Position numbers and translations under genes: made by a program. 56,389 nucleotides of DNA from positions 1-56,389 of the forward strand of contig CAIQWB010000007.1 in NCBI GenBank assembly GCA_903875465.1. Reading direction: 5' to 3'. Of the stretch, positions 40,602 through 51,400 are shown one piece after another. Source of the stretch: an uncultured Verrucomicrobia subdivision 3 bacterium (GTDB taxonomy: Bacteria > Verrucomicrobiota > Verrucomicrobiia > Limisphaerales > UBA11358). How positions within the stretch are numbered: position 1 is the stretch's first letter; each line of letters starts with the position of its first letter. Below the pieces are notes generated by a model. That model searched no databases. It saw nothing but the letters and a program-made list of their open reading frames with translations, and was not told the origin of the DNA.

Positions 40602-41825
40602 TCAGCGCAGTCCCTGGGCGGCGCTGGGCGAAACGTCGCTGGCGCGGCTGGTCTCGCGAAAATGGCCGGGGGTGGTTTTGAGGCGGGCACGAAACAAGCG
40701 GCAAAGCTGGCCGGCGGTACCCAACCCGGAACGCCGGGCGACTTCGTCGATCCGCAAATCCGTCTGGCGGAGCAAGCTGCGGGCCCGCAGCAGGCGCTGC
40801 CGCACGATTTCGGTGCGCACGCTCGTTTGCAAATGCCGGTGGAAGCGGTTTTCCAAGTCGGTGCGGGAACGACCGACTTCCGCAAGCACTTCCTTCACCC
40901 CAATCCCGCCGGCCAGTTGATCGCGAATAAAGCGCAGGGCCCGCACAACAATCGGGTCGGCCACGGAAATCACATCGGTGGAATCGCGCTCAATGATACC
41001 CAACGGCTGGAGTTGCTGAATTTCTGCCGGAGGGGAGCCGCCGCGGATCAGGTGGTGCAGGCAGGCAGCGGCGGCAAAGCCGAGTCGCTCGGTATCCGGC
41101 TGGATGCTGGTCAAGGAGGGCTCGCACAAACTGCATAACACATCGTCATTGTCCACGCCCATCACCGCAATCTCCTCCGGGACCCGGAGTCCCTGCTCGC
41201 GGCAGGCGTTAAGCACCTGCCGGGCGCGGACATCATTGCAAGCGAACAAGGCGAGTGGCCGCGGCTGTTTGCGCAGCCAGTCCGCGATCACTTTTTCGGT
41301 GGTCATGCCGGATTGTTCCACCGCTTGAATGTGGCGGGCGAAGGACCCGGCTGGTTTGGGCGAACACACGAGCAACCGGCGGCCTTGCCGGGCCAGGTGT
41401 GCGGCTAAAGCGCGTTCCCGGCGATCGGAGAAAGGAATCCCCCGGTAACCGCAGAAGGCAATCGCGCGGAAACCGGCGGCCGTGAAAAATTCACCGGCCA
41501 GCCGGGCCACGGTCACGGCATCCGTGTCAAAACCGGCAATGGCAGGATAAGGTTCATTGCCCAGCACATCCACCACGGGCACGCCCCAGCCTAGTAATTC
41601 GCGCGCCATCCGCCGGTTTTCAATGCGGGCAATGATGCCGTCGCCCTGCCATTGCTTCAAGGCCCGTGGAATACCGCCATGCAGTTCGCGTTCTTCGGAG
41701 AAAATGGACCACGGACCGTGCGCGTGCGCATAATGGGCAATGCCCCGTAGAATCCCCCGGCCATAGGTGCGGGAACTTTCAATCAGCAAGGCAACCCGGG
41801 GGCTGGTGGTGGACGCTTTTTTCAA
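40602..41825 (-). CDS. XylR-like regulator (LacI-type sensor fused to AraC HTH)
   Basis: A 407-residue regulator with an N-terminal LacI/PBP1-type sugar-binding domain (RVALLIESSRTYGRGILRGIAHY through IQPDTERLGFAAA) and a C-terminal AraC HTH (IDEVARRSGLGTAGQLCRLFRARLKTTPGHFR). The layout matches XylR of xylose genes. The start is TTG at 41825, overlapping the GH2 stop by four bases (TTGA), so it is translationally coupled. It closes the minus-strand GH27-SGNH-MFS-GH2 run and probably controls it in response to a sugar. Confidence 0.93.
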   Translation of the reverse strand: MKKASTTSPRVALLIESSRTYGRGILRGIAHYAHAHGPWSIFSEERELHGGIPRALKQWQGDGIIARIENRRMARELLGWGVPVVDVLGNEPYPAIAGFDTDAVTVARLAGEFFTAAGFRAIAFCGYRGIPFSDRRERALAAHLARQGRRLLVCSPKPAGSFARHIQAVEQSGMTTEKVIADWLRKQPRPLALFACNDVRARQVLNACREQGLRVPEEIAVMGVDNDDVLCSLCEPSLTSIQPDTERLGFAAAACLHHLIRGGSPPAEIQQLQPLGIIERDSTDVISVADPIVVRALRFIRDQLAGGIGVKEVLAEVGRSRTDLENRFHRHLQTSVRTEIVRQRLLRARSLLRQTDLRIDEVARRSGLGTAGQLCRLFRARLKTTPGHFRETSRASDVSPSAAQGLR

Positions 41826-44626
41826 TTTTGGCTCAAAGCGGTCACGGCGGCCTCGGTTAATTCCGTGGCCGGGGCAAAGTGGTCGCTGGCGGCATAGTCT
41901 GCCAGGCTCCTCCGCATTTGTTGCGAAACGGGATCGCCAGCCTCGCGGGTAAGGTCAAAACCACAGATAATTATTTTACCCGCACCCACCCGCCCCTCGA
42001 CGACCAATCCCAGCGGCCGGGCGGTGACCCAGTCGTCAATCACGCGCACCATGGGTTTCAAATCCCGGGGCAGTAAATCCAACCGGAGAGCGCCGGCCCG
42101 ATGGACCAGATACCACCATTGCCAGTTGCTGTACTCATCCGTGGGAAATTCTGCCAAGGCCGGCTGCCGGGGGTCGCAAACAATACCCAGCGTGGTGGGA
42201 GCCTGCCGGCCGGTCCAGGCGGTGTTCCAGAAAATGCTGGAAAAACCGAGTTGAACCGGATCGTGGTCAAAGTTGCGGACCGAACGCCCAGGCAGCGTCA
42301 GCAAGACTTTGCCCCCAGCATGCAATACGTTACGGGCGGTAGCATCAAACGAATCAGTCACCAAGAGCCCCGGCGGGGCCGCCGGGGTGGCGAGGGCGGG
42401 ATAAACCCAGATATCCCAGTCATTGTTAAACTCGGTTCCCGGGAGACCAACAACCAGCTTGTAGCGCGCGGGGGCGGGAAAGTTTTGCAAAGCCACATTG
42501 AGGGACCCCAGTGGAGTGCCGTTGCCAATGGGTATATCTTGGGTTGCCAGCGTCCCGGCCGCGAGGGTCCGGCCCTGATCATTCACAAGCTTCCACACGG
42601 GCGTCACACCATGCATGGGCTGCGGGCCAAAGTGCGCGATTTCCACTCTGGCCACCAGGTTTTCCGTTACCGTAAACACCCGTTTCGCCAACCGGGCAAG
42701 CGGCACGGTTTGGTTGCAAAAGCGGCGATATTCGGGCGCCGTCACATACCCTTTGTCATCCCAGAAAGGGTCCAACACCCCTACGAGCGCCGTCCCCTGA
42801 CCGGGAAAATCATGGAGATCCAACAATTCAAAACCACCCATGCCTGGCGAGCGCAAGGCGGATTCAATGTCCTCTTTGTAGCACAGCAGTTGCAATTTGC
42901 CGGACGCCAGCAGAAATTGCCGGGCCAGACCATCCAAGCCACTCGCCGCGAGGCGGTCATGGAAGATTTCAAAATTTTTCGGATGCAAATAACCGGTGTA
43001 CTTTTTGATTTCATCAAAATTAGGATAAACGCACCACTGGCCAATTTCGTGGCTGATCACCGGCACGGTGCGTTGGGCAAGGTAGTGACGGTAATCGGTG
43101 GTGGTTTCCGGCGGCCGGGCATTGATGCGGGATTTCAGCCCGTCACCCCAGGCCTGAATCCGGGGATCCGGCGTGATATGAAACTGATTCTGGGGCAACT
43201 GAGGCCAGCCGCTGGCACTGGTGTAAAGCCGGCGGGGATCGCGGCTTTGCCAATGCGTTACCCAGCGGGCGAGCCAGGCATTGGACTCCTTGCCAGCGGG
43301 CTCGTTGCCATAGGGCATGAGCACAAAGCTGGGATGATTGCCATAGGCTCTGAGGATTCGTTCTGCCTCGGCATACAGCCAGGCATCCACCGGCTGCCCC
43401 GCGCCCAAAGTCGTGGACTGATTGGCCCAAGAGGCGATTTCGACCTGGTAATAAAATCCCAATTCATCCGCCGCCACGAAAGCTGCCTCCGGCGGGCACC
43501 AGGAATGAAACCGAATCAAGTTGAGCCCATGGGCTTTGGCCACCCGGATAATTCGTTTCCAAGCGGCCACATCGGTGGGGGGATGGCCGGTCCGGGGAAA
43601 AATACAGCATTCCAGCGTTCCCCGAAGAAAAGTCTTTTGGCTATTGATGGTAAATTGGGTGTCTTCGGTGGCGATTTCCCGCAGTCCAAAGGAGACGCGT
43701 CGCTCGTGGTTATCCAGCCGCACGGTGAGTTGCAGGAGGGCCGGATGAAATTCGTCCCAGAGCGGCACCTTTTCACCAAGCGGGATTTCGTGGGTAAACG
43801 TGCCGCCGTTCGTGGTCCAGGTCACGGCCAGGGTTCCGGCCGCCTGGCGGCCCATGGAGAATTGAATCTCCCCTGCTCCGTTGGTGCCGGTCACATTCCC
43901 GATTTGCCCGGTAACTGTAACGGACCGTCCGGCCAAATGGGGATACACTTGTAAATCGGCCAGCCAGACCGGCGGAGTTGCGCTCAGATGAAGATCGCCC
44001 ACCAAGCCATTCCAATTGCCCTGGGTATGGTCAGAAATGCTGTGGGAATTTTCGCCAATATCAACAATGCGGCGGTTGTCCACCCGGATGGTCAGGGTAT
44101 GGCGGCCCGGGGTCAGCCGGCCCAAGTCATACTCGTGCGTCGTCGATAAACTGTTGTTAGTACCCAAGCAATTACTGTCCACCCAGACCCGGGTTTCCCA
44201 ATGCGGCCGCTCCAAGGAGAGCAGGATCCGCTCGCCCGACCAGGCGGGCGGGATCGTAATGTCGCGTTGAAACCAGGCCGCCCCGGCGTAATAGGTGTCC
44301 GGCTGCAACCAGAAAGGTACTTTGACATTACCGCTCTGGCGATAAGGAGCATACTCTGGCGCGGCAAACCAGGAACGATCCACAATACCGCCCGTCCAGA
44401 CGGTATTGGTGGTCACCGGGTCGCCAATCCCCTGCCCCGGCAGCGAGCCGGGCAGCGCAATTTTGCCGGTTAGCGCCTGCTTGAACCAACGCTCACTGAT
44501 GCCGGTATCGTGTCGATCCAGGGCAAACCGCCACTCGCCTTTCAATGACACAACATTGGCCGCTGGCAAGTTGATGGCGAGGAGGAGAACCCAATGTAAA
44601 ACCAACCATTTGACTGAATTTTTCAT
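41822..44626 (-). CDS. glycoside hydrolase family 2 (beta-galactosidase/glucuronidase-like)
   Basis: A 934-residue exported GH2 with a Sec signal peptide (about residues 1-23). The N-terminal sugar-binding jelly roll (about 30-220), an Ig-like domain and a TIM barrel are seen. The acid/base Glu lies in YGNEPAG (about residue 442) and the nucleophile Glu in VISHEIGQW (about 527). Substrate specificity is not decidable by eye; beta-galactoside, mannoside or glucuronide are options. It follows the MFS transporter by 39 nt. Confidence 0.92.
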   Translation of the reverse strand: MKNSVKWLVLHWVLLLAINLPAANVVSLKGEWRFALDRHDTGISERWFKQALTGKIALPGSLPGQGIGDPVTTNTVWTGGIVDRSWFAAPEYAPYRQSGNVKVPFWLQPDTYYAGAAWFQRDITIPPAWSGERILLSLERPHWETRVWVDSNCLGTNNSLSTTHEYDLGRLTPGRHTLTIRVDNRRIVDIGENSHSISDHTQGNWNGLVGDLHLSATPPVWLADLQVYPHLAGRSVTVTGQIGNVTGTNGAGEIQFSMGRQAAGTLAVTWTTNGGTFTHEIPLGEKVPLWDEFHPALLQLTVRLDNHERRVSFGLREIATEDTQFTINSQKTFLRGTLECCIFPRTGHPPTDVAAWKRIIRVAKAHGLNLIRFHSWCPPEAAFVAADELGFYYQVEIASWANQSTTLGAGQPVDAWLYAEAERILRAYGNHPSFVLMPYGNEPAGKESNAWLARWVTHWQSRDPRRLYTSASGWPQLPQNQFHITPDPRIQAWGDGLKSRINARPPETTTDYRHYLAQRTVPVISHEIGQWCVYPNFDEIKKYTGYLHPKNFEIFHDRLAASGLDGLARQFLLASGKLQLLCYKEDIESALRSPGMGGFELLDLHDFPGQGTALVGVLDPFWDDKGYVTAPEYRRFCNQTVPLARLAKRVFTVTENLVARVEIAHFGPQPMHGVTPVWKLVNDQGRTLAAGTLATQDIPIGNGTPLGSLNVALQNFPAPARYKLVVGLPGTEFNNDWDIWVYPALATPAAPPGLLVTDSFDATARNVLHAGGKVLLTLPGRSVRNFDHDPVQLGFSSIFWNTAWTGRQAPTTLGIVCDPRQPALAEFPTDEYSNWQWWYLVHRAGALRLDLLPRDLKPMVRVIDDWVTARPLGLVVEGRVGAGKIIICGFDLTREAGDPVSQQMRRSLADYAASDHFAPATELTEAAVTALSQN

Positions 44627-44665
44627 GCGATCAAGTTATTAACGGATTCCGACAATGATCGGGCA

Positions 44666-46087
44666 TTAATCCACCAATTCCCGTTCCAGCTCCTCCAGCG
44701 ATTTGCCCTTGGTTTCCGGCAGCTTGCCCAGAATAAAAACGAAGCCCAGCGCACAGACTACCGCGTAGAGCCAAAATGTACCGGCGGCGCCCAGCGTGGC
44801 GTTGAGGATCGGAAAGGTGTAGGTAAGAATGAAACAGGCAATCCAGAGCGCACACACCGCCACTGACATAGCCGCGCCCCGGATGCGGTTGGGAAAAATC
44901 TCCGAAATGACCACCCAAGTCACTGGTGCCAGGGACATGGAATAGCAGGCAATCGCCGCCAGCACGAGCAACAGCACCGGCAAACCGGTCATCCCATGCG
45001 CGTAACAGGCCCCCATGATCGTGTAAATCACCGCCAGTCTGGCGGCCCCAAAAAGCATCAAAGGCCGCCGGCCCAGGCGGTCGACCGTGCCCAAAGCCAC
45101 AAAGGTAAAGCCCAGGTTCACCGAACCGGTCCAGGCAATATTGCTCAGCACGCTGGCAATGTCGTAACCGGCCGCCTTGAAGATTTCTTCCGCGTAATTG
45201 AAGATGACATTGATGCCGCACCATTGTTGAAACACCGCCAGCGTCACCCCCAAAACCAAAACCCGGATAATTTTCGGTTCGAGCAACTCACGAAATTGAA
45301 CCCGTTGAATTTCGCCGGCCGCCAGGGTGGACTGAATTTCCGCCATGGCGGCGCGACCGTAAGCGACACCGCCAATCTTCGTGAGAATGGCGAGCGCCTG
45401 CTCCGGCCGGTGATTTTTGGCCAGCCAGCGAGGGCTTTCTGGCACGCCAAGCATGCCCAGAAAAAAGAACACGGCCGGAACCGCGGTGAGCCCAAACATC
45501 CAGCGCCAGCCCGCCTGGCCAAACCAAGAGTTGCGAATAAATTCATCCGTCGCTCCCGCTGGCAGGCCGCGAACCAACGACCAATTGATGATTTGTGCCG
45601 CCAGCACGCCAATGACAATGGTGAGCTGGTTGACGGAAACCAGCCGGCCGCGCATGGCCGCCGGGGCTACTTCCGCGATATACATCGGTGAAAGGTTGGA
45701 AGCCAGGCCGATGCCCACGCCGCCGAGCATGCGCCAGAAAATAAAGATGGAGAAATTGGTGGCCAACGCATTGCCGACCGACGTGACGGCGAAGAGGCAG
45801 GCGGAAATAATCAGCAGGCGTTTGCGGCCAAACCGGTCGCTCAAAGTGCCAGCCACCATGGCTCCCACCAGGCAGCCGACGAGCGCGCAACTATTGGCCC
45901 AGCCAATCTGGGCCTGACTGGTGAGTTCAAAATACCGCTGAAAAAATGGCTTGGCCCCGCCGATGACCACCCAATCCCAGCCAAACAAAAGCCCTCCCAG
46001 AGCGGCCACTCCGGAAATGAGCCACAGATAGCGCCAATTTATATCCGCCTTAAAATTGGCGTCGCGGGAGGAGACAGGTGTGATCAT
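44666..46087 (-). CDS. MFS sugar porter (SP family, proton symporter-like)
   Basis: A 473-residue 12-helix MFS transporter. The sugar-porter signatures DRFGRKR (after helix 2), PESPRWLAKN (after helix 6), DRLGRRPLM (helix 8-9 loop) and PETKGKSLEEL at the C-terminus are all present. It would import a monosaccharide, probably galactose, xylose or a related sugar released by the neighbouring glycosidases. It begins 7 nt after the SGNH hydrolase stop and lies upstream of GH2. Confidence 0.95.
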   Translation of the reverse strand: MITPVSSRDANFKADINWRYLWLISGVAALGGLLFGWDWVVIGGAKPFFQRYFELTSQAQIGWANSCALVGCLVGAMVAGTLSDRFGRKRLLIISACLFAVTSVGNALATNFSIFIFWRMLGGVGIGLASNLSPMYIAEVAPAAMRGRLVSVNQLTIVIGVLAAQIINWSLVRGLPAGATDEFIRNSWFGQAGWRWMFGLTAVPAVFFFLGMLGVPESPRWLAKNHRPEQALAILTKIGGVAYGRAAMAEIQSTLAAGEIQRVQFRELLEPKIIRVLVLGVTLAVFQQWCGINVIFNYAEEIFKAAGYDIASVLSNIAWTGSVNLGFTFVALGTVDRLGRRPLMLFGAARLAVIYTIMGACYAHGMTGLPVLLLVLAAIACYSMSLAPVTWVVISEIFPNRIRGAAMSVAVCALWIACFILTYTFPILNATLGAAGTFWLYAVVCALGFVFILGKLPETKGKSLEELERELVD

Positions 46088-46094
46088 AAAACAT

Positions 46095-46865
46095 TTAATT
46101 TACGGGAAACCATTTTAACAATTCGGCCGCCACCAAAGTGTGGCCGGCAGCATTCGGGTGGTTGAATTGCGCCATTAAATCCACCAACTGGCCACCCTGG
46201 TGAACGTAATTTTTAAAGGCCGCCAGGCTATCCACGAGCCCCGTGTGATATTCACCCGCCAGGCGCCGGATCAGTTCAGCCTCCTGATTCAAGGGATCCT
46301 GGGGATCATCGAGTCGCGCCGATAGATCAGCGGTGGGGGTGAGCAAAATAATTTTTACCGATTGCTTTTGGGCGGCCGCAATCATCGACCGCCAAGCCTT
46401 TTCGGAGCGGGCCAAGCCAATGCGGCGGTCATTTAAACCATAATCCAAGGTCACCACATCCGGCTGCAAACTCAGCACATCCCGGGCAAACCGCACGGCC
46501 CCCTGCTCGGCATCTTCGCCACCGATGGCGGTGACGATGACATTGAGCACGGCATGCGGGAAGCTTCCGGCGAGGCCGCGACGGAGCAAGGCAGGGTAGG
46601 CCTCGAGCAGGTGGACCTCGGGGGTTTTGAAATAGCCAGCGACCACGCTGTGTCCGTGGCAAACGACGTTAACCATATGATTTGTGGGCCAGGATTTTTC
46701 CAAAGCGGCGGTCACCCCGGCCAGGTAGGCATGGGGGTCGGCAACGTAGGGACTCTCCGCGGCGGCGGGCAATATCAGCAAGCCCCAAAGAGCCAGGAGC
46801 GCGGCGATGTCCCGCAGAAAACGAGTCGGAAAAAGGATGCTTGATCCCATGGGGAGATGCTTCAT
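46095..46865 (-). CDS. SGNH/GDSL-type exported hydrolase
   Basis: A 256-residue exported hydrolase with a signal peptide of about 36 residues. The SGNH blocks are visible in altered form: CHGHSVVAGYF holds block I with Ser, GLNDRRIG contains the block III Asn, and HPNAAGHTLVAAELLKW contains the block V His. Such enzymes are often esterases that deacetylate plant polysaccharides. It lies 4 nt after GH27 and 7 nt before the MFS gene, so it is firmly in the operon. Confidence 0.85.
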   Translation of the reverse strand: MKHLPMGSSILFPTRFLRDIAALLALWGLLILPAAAESPYVADPHAYLAGVTAALEKSWPTNHMVNVVCHGHSVVAGYFKTPEVHLLEAYPALLRRGLAGSFPHAVLNVIVTAIGGEDAEQGAVRFARDVLSLQPDVVTLDYGLNDRRIGLARSEKAWRSMIAAAQKQSVKIILLTPTADLSARLDDPQDPLNQEAELIRRLAGEYHTGLVDSLAAFKNYVHQGGQLVDLMAQFNHPNAAGHTLVAAELLKWFPVN

Positions 46866-46869
46866 GAGA

Positions 46870-48411
46870 TTAATGGTTTTGAGTCTGCACGCGCAGCAAT
46901 TGCACGCCGTGCGGGGTAACTTCGGCTGTCAACAGGCCGTTGCACGGGCCAAGGTTCTGCTGCCGCCAGAGGTCACGAACGATCGGGTGGCCAGCCAATC
47001 CCAGTTCGCCCAAGGGGACGGCAACCGTGCGGGTTTGGCCGGAAAGGTTGAACAAACCGACAGCGCGGGAGCCATCCGCCAGTTGGCGCACCAGCACATA
47101 TTCATCGGCCGTCTGGCGAAAAATGCGGCCCTGCCGTCCCAACGTGTCCTGATCCACATCAATTACCTCGGCATTGCACAGGACATTGAGGGTGAACGCA
47201 TCCAACCGGTCCATGTCCCCGCTGAAAATAAGCGGCGCGGCCATCAGCGCCCAAAGACTCATGTAACTATACTGCTCATTACGCGTAAGGGTGGTGGGGT
47301 GGCTGCCATGCGAACCACCGACCCAGCCCAGGAGCAGGTAATCGGGATCATTCCATGCGCCCGGACGGGCATAGGCGGAGAGTTTGGCATTGCGAAAGGC
47401 AATGTGATAAAACCCCGGCAAATCAGTGTCGTGCTCATTCCCCAAATCCCCGGTGGTGCGCCAGCATTGCCCCATCTCGCCACCCCATTGCCAGACATCC
47501 GCCATGCCGTACTGGCAGAGATTGAAGACCAGATCACGCGGTTGCTTTTTTAATTCGGCGGACATCACCCGGTAAGGTTGCTGGAAATAGTCCAGGGTTT
47601 TCGTGCTGGCGTGATCCCCATAGCTGCACCAGTCGTATTTAAGAAAATCAAAACCCCAGCCGGCAAAGGTGCGGGCATCGGCCGCCTCGTGCCCCCGGCT
47701 GCCGGCAAAACCGGCGCAGGTGGTGGGGCCGGGGGAAATATAAATGCCGGCTTTTAGTCCCCGGCCGTGCAAGTAATCCACCATGCCTTGGATATCGGGG
47801 AAATTTTTGTTGGGGAGCAAATGGCCCTCCGCGTCGCGCGTGGGCAGGTCGGCGGGAGAGTTCTTGTTTCCAGGTTTGATATTCCAGCCATCATCAATAT
47901 TCACATACTGGTAACCGAAGTCGGCCATGCCGCTGGCAATCATGGCATCGGCCGCATGCCGCATGGTCGCCTCCGTAACGTGGGAGAAATGAATATACCA
48001 GCTGTTCCAGCCCATGGGTGGGGTAAGCGCCAGTTGGTCGCCCACCTTGATACAAAAATTCCGCTGGTCGCCGCCACGCGCGTTGCGGGCAAACAAGGTC
48101 ACCGGATAATCGCCGGGCTGCTGAATTTCGCCGGTCAGGATACCATTGGTGGGATTAAGCGTGAGGCCCGGCGGCAAATGCTCGGCACGGAATTCCACGG
48201 GGCGTTCGCCGGTACAGGGAATTCGGTACAGCAATGGCGACCCGGGCCGCACCCCGTAAACTAAGGGCCCGTGCAGACGCGCTTCCCGGGCGGGCGGCGG
48301 GGTTAGGAATTGGTCAAGACCAGCGGAGAGGTTGGTATCGGCGTGGGAAAAAACCACCGTGCCCGGCAACACGAGCAGGGCGAGCAGGACGTGGGCATAG
48401 TTACATTTCAT
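46870..48411 (-). CDS. GH27 alpha-galactosidase with N-terminal Ig-like domain
   Basis: A 513-residue exported GH27 with a signal peptide (about residues 1-24). A putative Ig-like domain at about 45-122 (LPPGLTLNPTNGILTGEI) precedes the barrel. GH27 motifs are PPMGWNSW (131-138), NIDDGW (171-176), LKYDWCSYG with nucleophile Asp260, and the acid/base in WNDPD (353-357). Substrates are terminal alpha-galactosides (galactomannan, raffinose type); some members cleave beta-L-arabinopyranosides. It starts the tight part of the operon, 79 nt after the DUF5107-TPR gene. Confidence 0.94.
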   Translation of the reverse strand: MKCNYAHVLLALLVLPGTVVFSHADTNLSAGLDQFLTPPPAREARLHGPLVYGVRPGSPLLYRIPCTGERPVEFRAEHLPPGLTLNPTNGILTGEIQQPGDYPVTLFARNARGGDQRNFCIKVGDQLALTPPMGWNSWYIHFSHVTEATMRHAADAMIASGMADFGYQYVNIDDGWNIKPGNKNSPADLPTRDAEGHLLPNKNFPDIQGMVDYLHGRGLKAGIYISPGPTTCAGFAGSRGHEAADARTFAGWGFDFLKYDWCSYGDHASTKTLDYFQQPYRVMSAELKKQPRDLVFNLCQYGMADVWQWGGEMGQCWRTTGDLGNEHDTDLPGFYHIAFRNAKLSAYARPGAWNDPDYLLLGWVGGSHGSHPTTLTRNEQYSYMSLWALMAAPLIFSGDMDRLDAFTLNVLCNAEVIDVDQDTLGRQGRIFRQTADEYVLVRQLADGSRAVGLFNLSGQTRTVAVPLGELGLAGHPIVRDLWRQQNLGPCNGLLTAEVTPHGVQLLRVQTQNH

Positions 48412-48490
48412 GATTTAGAATTGTTATTGCACTGGTTTTGCGCGTTCAGCCGTCGGGGCAGAAAGGTGAGCTGGTAATAAATGAGTGTAT

Positions 48491-51400
48491 TCATTTGCTG
48501 GCGGCAAAAGCAAAGGACATTTGCTGCCATTCCAGGGCAAGGGCATGGTTGGGATCGCGCTGGAGAACTTGGGCGAGCAGGGCGCGGGATTTTTTGACCT
48601 GGCCCCGACCCTGCCAGGCCTGGGCTTGCAAAAATAATGCGGTGGTTTGCTGCCGGGCATTCAGGTCATCGGCAAACAGCAGCATGGTGGGCAGTGAGGT
48701 GGCAAAAAACTCAATGGTGGCAGGAGTGCGGGCCAGGTTTTTGGCGTAAGCGAGCAGCGCTTGGAACAACTGGCTGGCTTTCTGCTTTTGACCTAGCCGG
48801 GCGAGGGCCAGGGCAGAATAAGCGGTCATTTCTGAAAAGTTGCGGACTTGCATGCCTTGAAAATCGCCTTTGAAATTCGCCGCAGCGCGCCACTGGGCCC
48901 GGGCCAATTCACGTTCCCTGCGTTGTGCCAGGGCGCACCCCAGCCAGTAGTGAACATCGCTCTGGTTGGCGAGCAAATGCCGGGCTTCTCCGAGATTGCA
49001 CGGTGCGGCCAGTGCTTTTTCAAAGTGGCCGGAAGCACCGGTCGCATCCAACCGGGCGAGGGCGGCGCGGCCCAGGGCCAGCTGGGTGCGCACATGCTGG
49101 CCCAAAGCTGCCCCTTCCCCGCCCTCCCAAGGCTGGAAATGCCGCCGGGCCAGCAACGCCTCCGCCGCTTCAGGCTGGCCTGTTTGGTTGAACAAGGCGC
49201 ACAATTCCACACTCAAATCATCCCGCTGCGCCACCAGGTGCGGATATTTTTGCAATTCCCGTAACCGCCGCGCAGGGCGTTCGCCCAGCCGTTTCCACAG
49301 CTGGTCGCGTTCATACAACAGTCGCGCATCGGCGGGATTGGCTTGGAAAGCCCGGTCGTAAGCCTGCCGGGCGCGGGCGGGTTTTTGTTGAATGTTAAAA
49401 TAGGCAATCCCCAGATTACGCCAGACGATGGCAAAATTTTTGTCCAGCCGCGCCGCGCGCTCCCAGAGTTGGATGGCCTCGACCTGCCGGCGGCGGTCGT
49501 AAAGCAAATTCCCCAGGTAATAGGGTGCCCGCGCGTCCTGCGGGTTGGCGCGCCGAGCCGCTTCCAAGATAGCCACATCTTCCAGGCGGGATGGAAAACA
49601 GTAATCGGGCGGCAGCGCGGCGGCCCGCTGGCAGGCCTTGAGCGCCGCCGGGGCATTGCCGGCCTTTTCCTGCAACCAGCCAAGGGTATAATGCACCATG
49701 GGCATCACGCCCCAGCTTTGATCGGGCAAATCCCCTTGTTTCACGGCGATTTGTTCCAACAAGGCAATCGCCTCCCGTAGTAATCCCGCGCCCGCCAGGT
49801 CATGGGCCAAATCCAGCCCAGTGGGCAAATCACACGTCATTTCCCGGCCGGCCAGGTGCCGTGCCCACCAGTCGAGCGGATCCAGGGCGAGGGTGCCGGC
49901 CAGCAATGCGTTCGCTTCGACGTCACGCGCCAGCCGGCGCAACACCAGTACGAGCAAATTGCGCGCCCGCAAATTGTCGGTGTTTAAGCGCAAGGACCGC
50001 TCCAAATGATCCCGTGCCGTGGACCATTGGGATTTTTTACAATCCAACTCCGCCAGGGAATGATAGCCGGCGGCCTGCCAGGCTTGATTCCAGATGGCCT
50101 TGTAAAAAGCGCCATAAGCCTCGTCATCGCGTCCCAAATAACGCAAACACAGTCCCAAATTGTAATAGGCTTCCCCATCCGCAGGGTTCGCATTCCGGGC
50201 AGTCAGTCTGGCGATGGCCCGACGGAAATGGGTTTCCGCCAGGGCAAACTCACCGCGCCGGACATGCCACATACCGAGGGCATTGTTGCAGCGCGCATCG
50301 CCGGGATCGCGCCGCAATGCCTCGCGCCAATAGAGTGTCGGACAGCGGGTCGCATGCCGGTATTGGTCCAAATGCAACCCCGTAAGGTACAGTTCATCGG
50401 CACTGGCCAACTTTTCCGGCGGGCGGGGCTCGCTGGCGGGCGGCGGCACGGTCCCCTGCCCCCGGGGTTTTGGCTGATAGGCAATGACTTCCGCGCCGGG
50501 GGGATCGATCACCACCAACCGAAGATCGGTGTCCCCTGCCCCCGGCGGCAGGGAGATTTCCCGGAGGAGTGGCACCCCGGGGGCCAGATCCAAGGTGAGC
50601 GCCCACAGTTGCCTGCCCCGCACAGTGAGTTTCACTTCCGCTTGGGCAATGGCACGGGTAACTGCCACGCCCAGCCGAATCGTGCCGCGGGTGACCCGGA
50701 GACTGATGGCCGCGGATAGATTCGCTTGCTGGGCCGGACCGATCTTCTGGATGGGATACCAGTACTGGCTCCACGCCTTGGTTTCGCCCGGTTGTAGAAA
50801 ACTGAAATCCGGCTGATTGTCCGTATAGACACCCGCCATGATTTCGATGTAAGGACTGGACTCTCCCCGGGCATCTGGATCCGTTAGATTCCGGTCCCAA
50901 GCATAACCAAACTCATGATTCCCCCAGGTCCACTGCTTTTTGCCGGGGGCGATATGATGATTGGCAATGTGCACCAACCCTGCTTGAGCGCGATAATCAT
51001 AGCCGCCAAAAAAGTCCTCCTGGCTACCCATGCACATGTACGAGGTAGGCACGGGTATATTGGCGTAGAAGGACAGGTCATTGGGTGCATAATCCGGCAG
51101 GCCGGATAAAGCGCTTTTGGGTTGGTGCGGCTGGCAGTGAGCGGGGACAAACTGATCCGGAATTTCGTCGGTCGGAATGCCGTGCCGACCGCGTGAGCCA
51201 TAATCCACCCCGTAATAATGGCCTTTGGCCAGGGGATATTCGCTCATGGAGCGCCGGGCGTGGTCAGCCACGTAGTAAACATCCGGCGGAAAAAAACTCT
51301 GGTAGGCCTCATGCACGCGCGTGGCCACATTGGCCCACCACAGAAAAGTCTGGGGCAGCTGGGTGCGGTTGTGCACACGCACTTTTAGTTCCACCAGCGA

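Noticed and set aside
42101-43954. 617-residue open frame on the plus strand
   Set aside because: Antisense to the GH2 gene, which has a signal peptide, catalytic motifs and proper codon use; the plus frame shows no family.
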